Shown: positions 46,650 to 58,183, numbered from the stretch's first letter. The stretch is 64,000 bases of DNA from Perognathus longimembris pacificus (GCF_023159225.1 NC_063188.1:14715086-14779085), one strand, 5' to 3'. Program-made: numbers and translations. Notes: generated by a model not told the origin, from the sequence alone.

Positions 46650-46905
46650 GCTTGTCCCAGAGCTTGAATACAGGGCCTGGGCACTGTCTCTGAGCCATTT
46701 AGCTACTTAGGAGGTTGAGATCTGAAGATCATGGTTCAAAGACAGCCCTAGCAACAAAGTCCATGTGACTCTTATCTCCAATAAACTATTCAGAAAAAGC
46801 CAGAAGTGGCACTGGAGTGGTACCTGGAGTGATAGAGCACCCACCTTGAGCACAAAGAGGCTTAGAGACAGTGCCCAGGCCCTGATTTCAAGCTTGAAAC
46901 TAGGA
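46650..46905. mobile_element. Fold-back SINE: Geo fragment (-) joined to B1-Geo (+)
   Basis: 46653-46699 is antisense Geo (GAGCTTGAATACAGGGCCTG). From 46700 a sense B1-Geo begins at AGCTACTTAGGAGGTTGAGA and ends CAAGCTTGAAACTAGG. Confidence 0.75.
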
Positions 46906-47220
46906 GACCAAAAAAACCCAAAACTTAATAGTTAGCAATAGTACCCGGGAATATTAACTTTGGGGGCAAGTGTTTCTGAAAATATAGTGTCTTTTGAATG
47001 TGCAGCCTGTTTGTAGAAGCATTAATTCAGTTATCACTCCCTTCTTCAAGTGGCTGTTTCTGGCTTTCTCCTTGAGTTTAGAGGAGCCCTGGGCAGTAGT
47101 ACTCTAATATGTTGCCCCTATTATAGTTAGGTGCTTTGGAATGTGATACTTTTTAAGTTGGGTCCCACAATATTCTGATGGGTTGTTAATTTCTGTTTTT
47201 TTGTTTGTTTGTTTGTTTTG

Positions 47221-47327
47221 TTTTTGCCAGTCCTTGGCCTTGGACTCAGGGCCTGAGCACTGTCCCTGGCTTCTTTTTGCTCAAGGCTAGCACTCTACCA
47301 CTTGAGCCACAGCACCACTTCTGGCCA
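47221..47327 (-). mobile_element. 5'-truncated SINE (Geo half) with target duplication
   Basis: The Geo half ends at ACTTCTGGCC. ATGGGTTGTTAATTTCT before (47179) and ATGGGTTGTAAATTTCT after (47328) show that the truncation happened on insertion. Confidence 0.85.
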
Positions 47328-47567
47328 TGGGTTGTAAATTTCTAATCAAGTTTCTTCTTCAAATCCTCAGCCCAAGGTCATGTGAAGGTTATTGAAAATA
47401 GAAAGGTTTGGAAAATGGGAGGAGAAAGATGTCCCGAAACAATTTCTATTTTGATCTCCTTTCAGCCTGGTAAGACAAGATGCTATCCAGGGATCCTGGG
47501 TCCTAACTAATTGACTCTTTTACTAGGATGAGTCATTAGAAGGCTTTTGATGTATATATATATATAT

Positions 47568-47806
47568 GCCAGTACTGGGGCTTGCATTCAATGCTTGGGT
47601 ACTAACCCTAAGCTTTTGTTCTGTTTTGTTTTGCTCAAGGCTGGTACTCTACCACTTGAGCCACAGGTCTACATCTTGCTTTTTTGCCAGTTAGTGGAGC
47701 TAAGAGTTTCTTAAGCTTTTCTGCTTGAGCTGGCTTTGAACTTGGATCCTCAAATCTCAGCCACCTTTGTAGCTAGGATTACAAGCATGAGCCACTGGTT
47801 CCAGGC
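47568..47806 (-). mobile_element. B1-Geo SINE
   Basis: GCCAGTACTGGGGCTTGCAT to CACTGGTTCCAGGC, following a short (TA)n. Confidence 0.82.
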
Positions 47807-47866
47807 TTCATTAGAAGATTCTAATGATAAAGAGTTTTGAAATTCTAGTCTAGAACTGAAGAAAAA

Positions 47867-48277
47867 TGGGTCTAAGAAATAGCAGCTTGCTCTCACTAGC
47901 TATCCTGGTGCCTAGCTAGGTGGCGGGGAGCTTTTCATCCAGCTTCAATGGCCTAGAGGTAAGATAAGCCATTCTTTAAATTCCAGATACCTAGAACCAA
48001 GGGCCTGGGAAGGTCCTGTTTCAAAGGATATGCAGATGCATCCCATTGTTTAGCCTCAGGGAAAGCCCTGCTCATTGGTCTGCTTTTGTTAAGGCTTAGC
48101 CCCCACCCAAGCTTGTGGTCTTGTCTTTAAAAGCTTTGTTTGAGCTTTATTTCAGACTGAAGGTCTTTGTGACTGGGAGTTCTCCTACAGACTCCAGCTT
48201 TCTCATAAAGACTCTGGATTCTACCTCTCAAAATGTGACTTCTCCATTTTCTCCAGACTGAGATTTACCTTACATCA
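47867..48277 (+). mobile_element. LTR-like element, copy 1
   Basis: It begins TGGGTCTAAG and ends near TTACATCA. A TTTAAAAGCTTTGTTTGAGC block (promoter-like) lies near 48126 and AAAGACTCTGGATTC near 48208. It aligns with the element at 56720-57231. The retroviral class is not identified. Confidence 0.6.
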
Positions 48278-48294
48278 TGATAATGAGTAAGTAA

Positions 48295-48455
48295 CATAGT
48301 GGTTGGGAATGTGGGCTGTCACTAGACTGTTTAAGTTCAAATTTTGATGTTCCAGTGACTCAACTTCTCTGTGCTTACCTGTTTTTTATTTGTGCCCATA
48401 CCCATAGAGTCACTGTGATGATTTAATAAGCTAAAGTCTGTATAGTATTAAGAAT
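48295..48455 (+). mobile_element. MIR relic
   Basis: ACATAGTGGTTGGGAATGTG, GACTCAACTTCTCTGTGCTT and CACTGTGATGATTTAATAAG follow the MIR consensus. Confidence 0.7.
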
Positions 48456-48459
48456 AAGG

Positions 48460-48656
48460 GGCTGGGAATATGGCCTCGTGGCAAGAGTGCTTGCCTTGTA
48501 TACATGAAGCCCTGGGTTCGATTCCCCAGCACCACATATATAGACAACAGCCAGAAGTGGTTCTGTGGCTCAAGTGGTAGAGTGTTAGCCTTGAGCAAAA
48601 AGAAGCCAGGGACAGTGCTCAGGCCCTGAGTTCAAGCCCCAGGACTGGCAAAAAAA
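48460..48656 (+). mobile_element. IDL-Geo SINE
   Basis: GGGGCTGGGAATATGGCCTC to CCCCAGGACTGGC plus a short A tail, full length. Confidence 0.92.
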
Positions 48657-48699
48657 TTGCCTGGCTCCCAGTCACCATTCATAAGTATAAATTAAGTAT

Positions 48700-48860
48700 T
48701 CTTTCACTGTCTGCTGTGTTTTATAAGGTATGTTTTCTCCTTTGTGTCACACAATTATCTTGGAAAGTAGATAGGATGATTCTCCATCTATTAATATAGA
48801 ACTTGTACAGCTCCAAATAGGTTATTTAACTTTTCTAGGTTTGCATAGGTTGCATGTTTC
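48700..48860 (-). mobile_element. MIR relic
   Basis: TCACACAATTATCTTGGAAAG and GGTTATTTAACTTTTCTAGG are antisense MIR blocks. It faces the MIR at 48295 across an IDL-Geo SINE. Confidence 0.5.
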
Positions 48861-49137
48861 AGAGGAAGACTCAAAATTAAATATGGCTGACCACAAAGGA
48901 ATGACCTATTTCATCACACTCAAATATTTTTCCATTTGCAGCTTTGTGCTAACTGACTGCCCTTCCTGGAGCAGTGTGGATTTTGCACAAATTTCACCTG
49001 ACACCAACGATTCCAACTGCCTTGGGATAGTGGCTACCAGGACCTTCAGCTGCCCCCTGCCTCAGAACAGGTAATCTCCCCTTGTTTTTACAATATACTT
49101 CTAGAAGGCTCCAAGTTCTCATAATAGGCAGGCTCAC

Positions 49138-49185
49138 ATGCGCACGCGCGCGCGCGCGCACACACACACACACATACACACACAT
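49138..49185. repeat. (CG)n(CA)n alternating tract
   Basis: ATGCGCACGCGCGCGCGCGC followed by (AC)n: an uninterrupted purine-pyrimidine alternation of about 45 bases. Confidence 0.96.
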
Positions 49186-49529
49186 TCATATATATTTCAT
49201 TCACATATATTTCATTCATATATATATGAATCCAATCAATGCTTAATATTATCCAGTAAAAGAACTTTGATAGAGAAATGTGTTCTGAGTTGATTTTCTC
49301 CTCAGACAAATCAGTTGACATTTAATCCTAGACTCATTATACACCTTAAAATTCTTTTTTCAATCAACTCTATTCTGTAGCTGCCTGAAGGATTCTAAGT
49401 ACTGTTTGTCACTCCAGAGTTTCGTTGTAGACTTATGGATCTTCAATTTCCTTAAACTTCAGCAAGTTGGACCCCTACCCTGGGCCTTGTTCTTTAAGGG
49501 TTTCCACTGTGGCCTGCTTTCCCTTCCTG

Positions 49530-49785
49530 CCATATGTTAGTGGCTTACACCTATAATCCAAGCTGCTCAGGAGGTTGGGGTCTGAGGATCATGATTCAAA
49601 ACCATCCTGGCAGGAAAGTCCATGAGACTCTCATCTCCAGTTATGCACCAAAAAAATAAAAAGAAAGAAAGAAAGAAAAAGGCTGAATATGGAGCTATGG
49701 CTCAAGTGGTAGAGTGCTAGTCTTGAACAACAACAACAACAAAAAGCTCAGGGACAGTTCCAAGTTCCCAAATTCAAGCCCTAGG

Positions 49786-49787
<2 letters not shown>
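49530..49787 (+). mobile_element. B1-Geo SINE
   Basis: CCATATGTTAGTGGCTTACA to AAGCCCTAGGG, with an AAAGAAAG expansion between halves and a (CA)n tail. Confidence 0.83.

Positions 49788-49832
<45 letters not shown>
49788..49832. repeat. (CA)n microsatellite
   Basis: About 22 units, in a SINE tail. Confidence 0.97.
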
Positions 49833-49833
<1 letters not shown>

Positions 49834-49844
49834 CTATACCTTTA

Positions 49845-49985
49845 GAGGCAGAGGTTTGGGAATTGGACCTACCTGACTTTTAAGACTTAAGTCCACCAAT
49901 TTGATAATTATGATTACTTAAGCCAAGTAAATTTTCCAGACCTGTTTTTCACATCTGGAGAAGGGAGATGTTACTGATTTCTACT
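49845..49985 (+). mobile_element. MIR relic
   Basis: AGAGGCAGAGGTTTGGGAAT, GCCAAGTAAATTTTCCAGAC and CATCTGGAGAAGGGAGATG follow MIR sense order. Confidence 0.55.
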
Positions 49986-50375
49986 GCCATAATTTGCAAA
50001 TTGTAATCTGATCATATTGTGCATGTGACATATTCCAGTCTGGTACATTTGTATGATCTGAATGAAGATCTACTATATGAGACAAAAGGGAGGGAAAGCA
50101 GCAAAGAGACAGCTCCAGGCTGTGGCAAAATATTTCTGTAGCACCACCAGCAATATCTCCCATCCTTCATGCTATTTTGCCATGAGGTTTTGCCATTCTC
50201 CCACTGCAAAGCAAATTTTCGCTGTCTCTGGTCTCTTTTGACTAATAGAATGTACCAGGATAAACAGTGAACCTGTTCAACATGGAATCTTGAGAGATCT
50301 TGTGTGTGCTCTCCTATTTGGAATCGTTCTTGATGTATGTGTGTGTGCACGCTCACATGCGTGTGTGCCCGTGCA

Positions 50376-50470
50376 TGCCAGTACTGGGATTTGAATCCAG
50401 AGCCTCATGTTCTTGCTTTATGTTTTTTATTCAAGGTTGGTGCTCTACCACCCAAGCCATTACTTAACTT
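50376..50470 (-). mobile_element. Geo half-SINE, diverged
   Basis: GCCAGTACTGGGATTTGAAT to ACTTCTACTG. Confidence 0.65.
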
Positions 50471-50746
50471 CTACTGAAGGCTTTTTACCCAGCAACAATT
50501 GCCAAATCTTTGAAAGAGGTCACTTCGGATATCTGACCCATCCTAGCAATCATTAATACCATACAATGTTCAAGAAACATCCACTCAATCAATCCATGTA
50601 TCATTGGATTGTTACGAAATGGGTGTGTTCAGCCTGGAAGTTTTAGGGGTGTTTGTTACAGGGAAATATACAATTCACACTGAGACATTTCATAATCCTA
50701 TTATATGCATGTGCATGCTTTACCTGAAAGCATCTTTGTTGTTTTT

Positions 50747-50976
50747 GGTGCCAGTCATGGGACCTGAACTCAGGGCCTGGGGACTGTCCCCAAACATTTT
50801 TGCTCAAGGCTAGTGCTCTACCACTTGTGCCACAGCTCCACTTATGGCTTGTTGGTGTTTAATTGTAGATAAGAGTCTCAGATTTTCTTGCCCTGGCTGG
50901 CTTTAGACTGCGATCCTCAGATCTTAGCCTCATGAGTAAGTAGGGTTACAGGTATGAGCCACTAGCATCTAGCTAA
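50747..50976 (-). mobile_element. B1-Geo SINE
   Basis: GTGCCAGTCATGGGACCTGA to CACTAGCATCTAGC. Confidence 0.85.
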
Positions 50977-50999
50977 TCTATCCAATTTCTGACAGAGGG

Positions 51000-51290
51000 T
51001 TAATATTCTAAAAATATAAACAACTCAAAACACTCAACAGCAAAAAATGAAGTGATCTGATTAAAATGGAAAAATAATCTAACCAGAGACTTCTCAAAAG
51101 TAGCAATACTAATGGCCAACAAATCTATGCAAAGTATTCAGTATCATTAGCCATCAGAGAAATGTAAATTAAAGCTATGATGCGATACTATCTCACCTCG
51201 GGCCATTAGGGGAAAGAACAGCAACCAATGAATAGAAGCATCCTTAAAGGATATAAACCAGGAAAATGGAAACAACAAATTATTTCATAA
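51000..51290 (+). mobile_element. L1 ORF2 3'-end fragment
   Basis: The order GAGACTTCTCAAAAGTAGCA, AATGGCCAACAAATC, CATCAGAGAAATGTAAATTA and ATACTATCTCACCTC is that of the L1 ORF2 3' region. Stops and gaps show it is long dead. Confidence 0.8.
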
Positions 51291-51751
51291 AAGATTGAAA
51301 AGAAGATGATCTTAAAAAGCTAATGTCATTTCAGTGTCACTAATTTGTAAACCTATTTGTATTTATAGCAGTGACCCTTTTACTACTTTAATGTTTCAGG
51401 CAGATATGCAGAGTGGTCACTGTGAAGAATTTATATGTACTTGTTGATATGATTTGAATTGCTAACCATTACCAAAAGCCTGCTGCTGGTCAGGAGGAAA
51501 TGTGAGTTTCTGAGGTGACTTTCATACAGAGGTGCTGAGACCCACTAGTGGGAAAATGGGGGCCTTCATGACATGCCTTTGGTTTCTATTACTGTTATTT
51601 CTTATCTTTGCAACTAAATGTTATTGCCTGTTCTGTGTTTCACATCTGGACAGAAATAGGGGGTCTAGCAAACAAACATGTACACAGAAATCCATACAGG
51701 AATGGCATGTGTGCTGTGAAATTCATTTTTCATTCACTTTACTAATTCTTC

Positions 51752-51955
51752 CAAGTACTGGTGCTTCATGCCTGTCATCCTAGCTACTCAAGAAACTAAG
51801 ATCTGAGGATCACAATGTGAAACCAGCCCATGTAGGAAAATGTGTGAGACTCTTATATAACTCCAATTAACCGCCAAAAGGGAGGTGGAGATGTGGCTCA
51901 ATGTGGTAGAGCCTGAGAGCAAGAGGCTCTGAATTCAAACCCTTAGTAACAGCAT

Positions 51956-51957
<2 letters not shown>
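51752..51957 (+). mobile_element. B1-Geo SINE
   Basis: AAGTACTGGTGCTTCATGCC to AACCCTTAGTAACAGC, then (CA)n and a CAAA-rich tail. Confidence 0.8.

Positions 51958-51958
<1 letters not shown>

Positions 51959-51990
<32 letters not shown>
51959..51990. repeat. (CA)n microsatellite
   Basis: About 15 units, in a SINE tail. Confidence 0.96.
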
Positions 51991-51994
<4 letters not shown>

Positions 51995-52177
51995 CAAAAC
52001 AAAACAAACAAACAAAGGTTATTACGGTTCTCTTTCAAGGCTTAAGAGCTTATTTGGTGAAGACTCCAAAATATACTGTAGTAAGCCTGTCTTATTTTCC
52101 TTTCCTTTTCTTTCTCTCTTTTTTCCTCTCTCTCTTTCTCTTTTCTTTAGTCTGTCCTTTCTTTTCTTTCTGCTGTG

Positions 52178-52384
52178 TGAGCCTGGGCACTGTCCCTGAG
52201 CTTTTTTTTTGCTCCTGTGTAGTGCTCTACCACTTGAGCCACAGCTCCACTTAGACCTTTTGGGTGCTTAACTGGAGGTAAGAGTCTCATGGATGTTCCT
52301 GCTCCAGCTAGCTTTGAACCATGATTCTCAGATCTCAGCTTTCTGAGTAGCTAGGACTACAGGCATGAGCCACTGATGCTTGAC
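52178..52384 (-). mobile_element. B1-Geo SINE
   Basis: GAGCCTGGGCACTGTCCCTG to CACTGATGCTTGAC. The 3' end is replaced by a CTTT-rich tract. Confidence 0.82.
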
Positions 52385-52769
52385 TAGATATATATATTTT
52401 TAAGTTACACCTGTATTGCACATGTAAGGACATTTCTCCCTTGTCATTTTCCCCTACACAATGCAGTGTAATGACTGTGTATGCAGCATTGATGTGACTA
52501 GGTATCAGAAGCAATCTAGAGTTTTTTAAGTATATGGGAAGATGAGTGTATATGCAAACATAACCATTTTAGATACACATCTTGAATTCCCACAGATTTG
52601 GGTGTCTGAAAAGAGGAGATCTGGAACTAATCCCACACAGAGACTAAGGGATGACTATTTATCATTGTGCAAATGCAATTTAGCATCTCATTTTATTAAA
52701 GTAATAACCCTGCATATATACCCAACTATAAATCATCATGGATTTTGGTTGATAAAAGAATTTACTGAG

Positions 52770-53000
52770 CCAGACACCAGTGGCTCATGTCTATAATCCT
52801 AGCTACTCAGGAGGCTGAGATGTGATGATCACAGTTCAAAGCCAGCCTGGGGAGGAAAGTCTGTGAGACTCTTAGCTCCAATTAACCACTAGGAAACCCA
52901 GAGTAGAGCTGTAGCTCAAAGTGGTAGAGCACTAGCTCTGAGAAAAAAGAACTCAATGACAGCATCCAGGCCCTGAGTTCAAGCCCCATGATGTACTTAA
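52770..53000 (+). mobile_element. B1-Geo SINE
   Basis: AGCCAGACACCAGTGGCTCA to AAGCCCCATGATG. Confidence 0.86.
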
Positions 53001-54054
53001 AAACCAAAAATAGCAGGCAATTAGAAGAGAGTATAGTTTTTCCAGACACAGGATTGTGTGTATACTTATAATCTTGTAATGGCTTGATTGACCATCCGCT
53101 CTGTCATGGACCTTGTTGATTGGTTGTCTCTTACTCTGCTAGTGGTTTGATTTTCATGAGTGTAGGACATATAGCCCTTCATTTCCTCATTCCCATTTCA
53201 ATTTTGAGCTTGGTAACTTTTCATGTGCTTGACCCTCACTTCTTCTTTCTACTTGGCCCTGTTACGTTTCTCCCATCATCTCCCCATGTCTGTCCTCCAC
53301 AGACATTGTCATTGACGCTAAGCCTTTGGAAAACCTAGATAAGAGGCTTTCTCCTGAGCAATAGCACTTACTTCCCTAATGTTTGCTTCTATTCCACATC
53401 CAGTAACTTGAGAGGCATGAAAAGAAACAAAAGCCGTGTTTTTCACATCTACTCTGAATGAAAGCCTTTCCTTGCCAGCCTGAGTTATAATCACTCACTC
53501 TTGTTCATTTCATTGTGTTGGGAGACAGAAGGGAGGTGAGAAGAGGTAGCCAGAATTTGCAATGACTGATAACAAATTGTGAATAAGAGAACATTTTGCT
53601 TGTAAATCAAGCCAATGTTCTCTAGGTCCATTGTTACAAATAAGCAATTAGAAAAATGTATCTGGAAAGTCAAGGATTCAAATGCCTTTATAAATACAGT
53701 ATAAACGTTGGGCCTATTTCTGCACTTGACCCTTGTCAAAAGGACATTTCCCTCCAATGATAGTGCTCAGGGAATAGATAAAGCAAGCCTTTGATGCACA
53801 CCATTGCATTCCAATTTAATTTAAACTCCAATTCATTATTTTCTTTCTGCACTTATTCAAGACCCCATTGTACATTACTCTTTCATCATTCTGTGATTAG
53901 AACAATTTGTATGTGTCCCTTGTACACTGGCCACATAATGAAATAATCATTTGTGTATCTACAGAGTATTTTACCTTTTTAATTCACAGTCTAATTCACT
54001 TTATAAAGTCATTTTTATCATTTTCTAATAAGAAGGGGATCTCTGAGGTATATA
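53001..54054. other. SINE-free unique sequence, about 1 kb
   Basis: No repeats recognised and ordinary composition. An 88-residue minus-strand frame lacks recognisable features. Confidence 0.45.
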
Positions 54055-54830
54055 GTGCATGGAGATAATTCATTTATTCACTCAACGAATATTTACCAAG
54101 AACTCACTATGTGGTGGGCACTCTATTAGTACTGGGAAGGTAGAATCCTTGCCATTGTCTAGGTTATATATGAGACAGGGGAGATAGGCAATACGTAAAG
54201 AAATAAAATACAGAGTATGCCAGGAAATAGAAGTGCTATTGAAAAAACAAATAAGGGAAAGAAGAAAGGCATGATTGGCTGATGGGTGCAATTTTAAATA
54301 AGATTACTTAAGGCCTTACTTAAGGCTTAAAAGGTGAAAAAGACAGTAGCTGGAAAAGAACTGTTCAAGGAAGAAGAATAGCTATGTAAAGACCCTGAGG
54401 CAAGTGTAAGCTGCAGTATGCTAAAAAGGCTAGGAATGAGGCCAAAAATGACAAAGGGAAAGAATGGAAGCTGAAATTGCATAGATAATTGTCAGGCTTG
54501 TTTAGGTTGTTGAAGACAGCCTTCAGGACTTTGTCTTTAGTGGAATCTCATGGAAGATTTATTTGCATTTAAGCAAATTCTTCGGTTTGAGAACTGGTTA
54601 CCATACGGGAAGCAACCAGATGAATTAGGAGGCTACTACAATCCGTGGATGAGAATTAGGAGGCTACTGCAATCCGTGGATGAGAATTAGGAGGCTACTG
54701 CAATCCGTGGATGAGAGATCATAATGGTGTGGACAAGGACGTAGCAGTGGATGGGGAAATCAATGAAGAGATTCTGTATATATTTTATAAACAGAGATTA
54801 TAGAATTTGCCCTTTGATGGGACAGCAGGG
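54055..54830 (-). mobile_element. L2-like LINE relic with internal triplication
   Basis: It starts at TTCACTCAACGAATATTTACC, continues through ACTATGTGGTGGGCACT, AAGACCCTGAGGCAAG, GACTTTGTCTTTAG and GAATTAGGAGGCTACTGCAA to CTGTATATATTTTATAAACA. I recall this order of blocks from ancient mammalian L2-type repeats. Strand is assigned because L2 3' ends carry the GAATGAATGAA terminus. Confidence 0.6.
54620..54710. repeat. 31-bp tandem triplication
   Basis: ATGAGAATTAGGAGGCTACT followed by GCAATCCGTGG occurs at 54649 and 54680, preceded by a 29-base variant at 54620. The two later copies are identical. Confidence 0.95.
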
Positions 54831-55276
54831 TGGCTGGCATTCTACTCCCAATGCCGTGGCAATACTGTGTCCTACCAGATGCGCCCAAAGGCACCATATT
54901 CTCAGTGGGGCTTTGATCTAGGCCTGGCAGTATTGGGCTGGGAGACTTGCCATTGCGAGGGGTCTGAACTCTAAGGGTTACTCTCACCATCACATAATCG
55001 ATTTGGGGAAAGGGTGAGATGTGCTGTCACTTCAAAGCATGGGCCTAGGCAGTGCAGAGAGGGGTCCATGAATGTGCAAGGCAGAGGCCACAGCCAAAGG
55101 GGGACAGGAGTTGGAGGCTCTTGGGTAAAAGCTGCAATGTCAGTCTCACCTGCTTTGCAGTTGTAGTTGTGTGTTATGGGCTTTCTTTTTGCAATAGTAA
55201 CCTGGGATCAGATTGCAAGTACTTTCTCCTAATTGGTAGACTGCCTTTTCATTTTGTTGTTCATTTTCTTTTCTTG

Positions 55277-55504
55277 TACTAATCCTAGGGCTTGAACTTG
55301 GGGCTTGGGTGCTGTCCCTGAGCTCTTTTGCTCAACTCTGGTGATCTACCACTTAGGCCACAGTTCCACTTGTGGCTCTTTTGTGTTTCCTTGGAGATAA
55401 GAGTCTTACAGACCTTCTTGCCCAGGTTGGCTCGGAACCATGATCCTCAGATCTCAGTCTTCTGAGTAGCTAGGATTGCAAGCATGAGTCACTGGTGTCT
55501 GGGT
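55277..55504 (-). mobile_element. B1-Geo SINE
   Basis: GTACTAATCCTAGGGCTTGA to CACTGGTGTCTGGG. Confidence 0.85.
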
Positions 55505-56514
55505 CATTTTCTTTCTTTCTTTTTTGTGCTTTGGGATTCTTTCTTTTGTTAAATGGGGAGAGTGAAATGGGGATGAGGTGCCCCTGGGCTCTTGGGGAGG
55601 CATACAGGCAGCCCTAGCAGACAGGTGCTGGGAGCTGGGTGGAAAGAGTCTGGCACTTTCCCATAATCCTTTTCTTTACAGTCAACAGCTAGGTTGGCTG
55701 GTGCAGGAGTGGTGTTAGAAGCAGGCCCCTAGGGCTATTACACAGACACTGCCAAGTGTAAATATGCTTAGAGGGCTCTGCATTTCCAAGGGTGGTGATC
55801 TAGGCTGGCTGGCTCCAGGGAACTCCCAGTTAGGAGCCAGCCACATCTCCACTGGGCAGATCTCCAGGGCAACCTCAGGCAGGTGGATGGGAGCTCATGG
55901 GATGGCTGTTTGCTCTTTAACTGGCTGTGCTCTGTGCACAGAAGCCATCGTGAGCCAAGTCTATGCTTGCCTGTGTGGTGTTACATGCATGATATTGTGT
56001 GTGCCTGCCTTGCTAGAGTCCACTCTCTCCCTTCCAGGGTTCTGGGACAGGAAAGGGGGTGCAGACACAAGAATAGTGAAAGGGCCCATGGAGACATTCT
56101 CTCCCTACCCCGTGGGGAACCTACCCTTTGAGAGGCAGAGAAGGTGCCTCCTTAATCTTTCTGAGTGGGCCCTCAGTTCTGAGGTGACCTGTTGTAGAAG
56201 GCAGCAAGAGCCTCCAATCTAAAGCTGGGGAAGGGGATACCAGAGACCACAGGAGCAGCTATGTCTGGTGGTGCTATGGGCACCTATGGGTGAGGCTGGA
56301 ATGAAGCAGCTAGGAGTTGCTGAGGGTGGCATGGGGGAAAAGCAGTGGGGGTGAAAGGTTAATGGAAAAAGTATGACCTGGTCAATATGAAGATGCTTTC
56401 CTCTTATGTTTTCTGTTAACGTATGGGTGACTGCTAATGCTCCAGAGAGCCAGGCTCTAAAAGGCCTTGGCCTGTTCTTTGGGTATGGAATTCATGATAG
56501 TGTTTTGTTTTTAA
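55505..56514. other. GC-richer unique sequence
   Basis: A 152-residue frame (55764-56222, +) overlaps an 82-residue frame in another phase. It is cysteine-rich but matches no family I know and has no clear splice or Kozak support. It is left as noncoding unless conservation says otherwise. Confidence 0.4.
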
Positions 56515-56603
56515 AGAGGGATTGGAGGTGTGGCTTGGATTGTAGAGCATCAGCCAATGAAGAAAAGCAGCAGGTACCAAAATCAAGCCCTAGTCTTAGA
56601 CAA
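56515..56603 (+). mobile_element. Old ID/Geo-like SINE fragment
   Basis: GGATTGGAGGTGTGGCTTGG to AATCAAGCCCTAGTC. Confidence 0.5.
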
Positions 56604-56719
56604 AGAAGATAAACAAAAAACCTTGAGGACATACTGAGTTGGATACTATGAAATTATATTACTAAAGCACAGGAAAGAGAAATAGTACATGGCCCAGACA
56701 TTGTGTTGAAATAAGGAGA

Positions 56720-57231
56720 TGGGTCTAAGCAATACGCCTTGTCCTTACAGCCATCCTGGTACCTTGCTCTGGAAAGCCTAGAGGTCAGAGAGGCCATTCT
56801 TTGAATTGCAGATGTCATGCTGTTCAGCTTTACGAGAACTTTTGTTACGGAGAATGTTCATCCTTGATTACCTCCCTAAATGGTTTGATTCACTGGCCTC
56901 TGAGGCTATCTCCCTATATGGAAGGTTTGATGCATACTTATATGAAAAATCTGAGTCCTTGAGCGACTTCCTAAGGCAGAAAGTTCTGCTTGCACCTGAG
57001 CTACTTCCTTAGTTCTGCTTGCACTTGATCTATTTCCTAGTATGATCTGCTTGGGTGCTCCACCCAAATGTGTTTTTTTTCTTTAAAAGCTGTATTCAAG
57101 CTCTGTTCTGGGCTGCAGGTCTTTGAGACAGACTGTCTACCTGCAGACATTGGCTCTCCAATAATGACTCCCAGTTCCATCTCTCAAAATGCGGCTTCTC
57201 TGTTTCTCTCTGACTGAACTCCCTTACAACA
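56720..57231 (+). mobile_element. LTR-like element, copy 2
   Basis: It begins TGGGTCTAAGC, has TTTAAAAGCTGTATTCAAGC near 57084 and ends TTACAACA. It shares start, end, CCATTCTTTGAATT and CTCTCAAAATG blocks with copy 1 but has an extra internal segment of about 100 bases. The 68-residue frame inside it has no recognisable domain. Confidence 0.6.
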
Positions 57232-57305
57232 GTGTGAGCACATCTAGTAACAGGTGCAATCAGTGCTTGAACATGATGGGTATATATGCTGAAAGATTGG
57301 GTCAG

Positions 57306-57524
57306 GAGCCAGACACTGGTGGTTCATGTCTGCAATCCTAGCTACTCAGGAAGCTGAGATCTGAGGATCAGAGTTTGAAGCCAGCCCAACCAGGAAGGTC
57401 TGTGAAACTCATCTCCAGTTAATCACCAAAAGCAGAAGTAAAGCTGAGGCTCAAGTGGTAGAGCACTAGCATTGAGAGAAAAAGCTCAAGGACAGCACCC
57501 AGGCCCTGAGTTCAAGCCCCAGTA
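57306..57524 (+). mobile_element. B1-Geo SINE
   Basis: GAGCCAGACACTGGTGGTTC to AAGCCCCAGTAG. Confidence 0.86.
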
Positions 57525-57755
57525 GATTGGGGTTGGACTTAAGTTCACTTTAGAATAATCATGTGCCCCTTTGATCTGACACCTGGCATAATCCGTCAGG
57601 ATTGTTGTTACAATGTTTTAGCAGTTGGTCCCAGAGATGCCAAGGTTACCCTTCCCAGTAAATTTGGCACATTGATATCTGGGCATTCCTTAAAAGATAG
57701 ACTCTGTCCCACACTCCTATGAAGACAGGTGTCCATCCTTGAGATAAGAATTTTT

Positions 57756-57970
57756 TTTTGTCATGGGATTTGAACTCGTCCTGGGTGCTGTCCCTGAGCA
57801 TCTTTTGCTCAAGGATAGCACTTTACCACTTGAGCCTACAGCTCCACTTCTGCCTGGTTTTGGTGTTTGATTTTGGAGATGAGTCTCACAGAAACTTTCC
57901 TGTTCAGGCTGGCTTTGATCTGTGGTCTTTAGATCTCAGCCTCCTGAGTAGCTAGGATTATAAGTGTATG
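57756..57970 (-). mobile_element. B1-Geo SINE, interrupted near its head
   Basis: GTCATGGGATTTGAACTCGT to ATTATAAGTGTA. The last bases (GTAAGCCACTGGTGCCCA) lie at 58184-58201. Confidence 0.85.
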
Positions 57971-58183
57971 GGCCTGGGAATATGGCCTAGTGGCAAGAGT
58001 GCTTACTTTGTATACATGAAGACCTGGGTTCAATTTCCCAACACCACATATGGAGAAAATGGCCAGAAGTGGTGCTGTGGCTCAAGTGGTAGAGTGCTGG
58101 CCTTGAGCAAAAAGAAGCCAGGGACGGTGCTCAGGCCCTGAGTCCAAGGCCGAGGACTGGCCAAAAAAAAAAAAAAACAAAGT
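57971..58183 (+). mobile_element. IDL-Geo SINE nested in a B1-Geo SINE
   Basis: GGGCCTGGGAATATGGCCTA to CGAGGACTGGCC with an A14 tail. AAGTGTA is duplicated on both sides. Confidence 0.92.
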
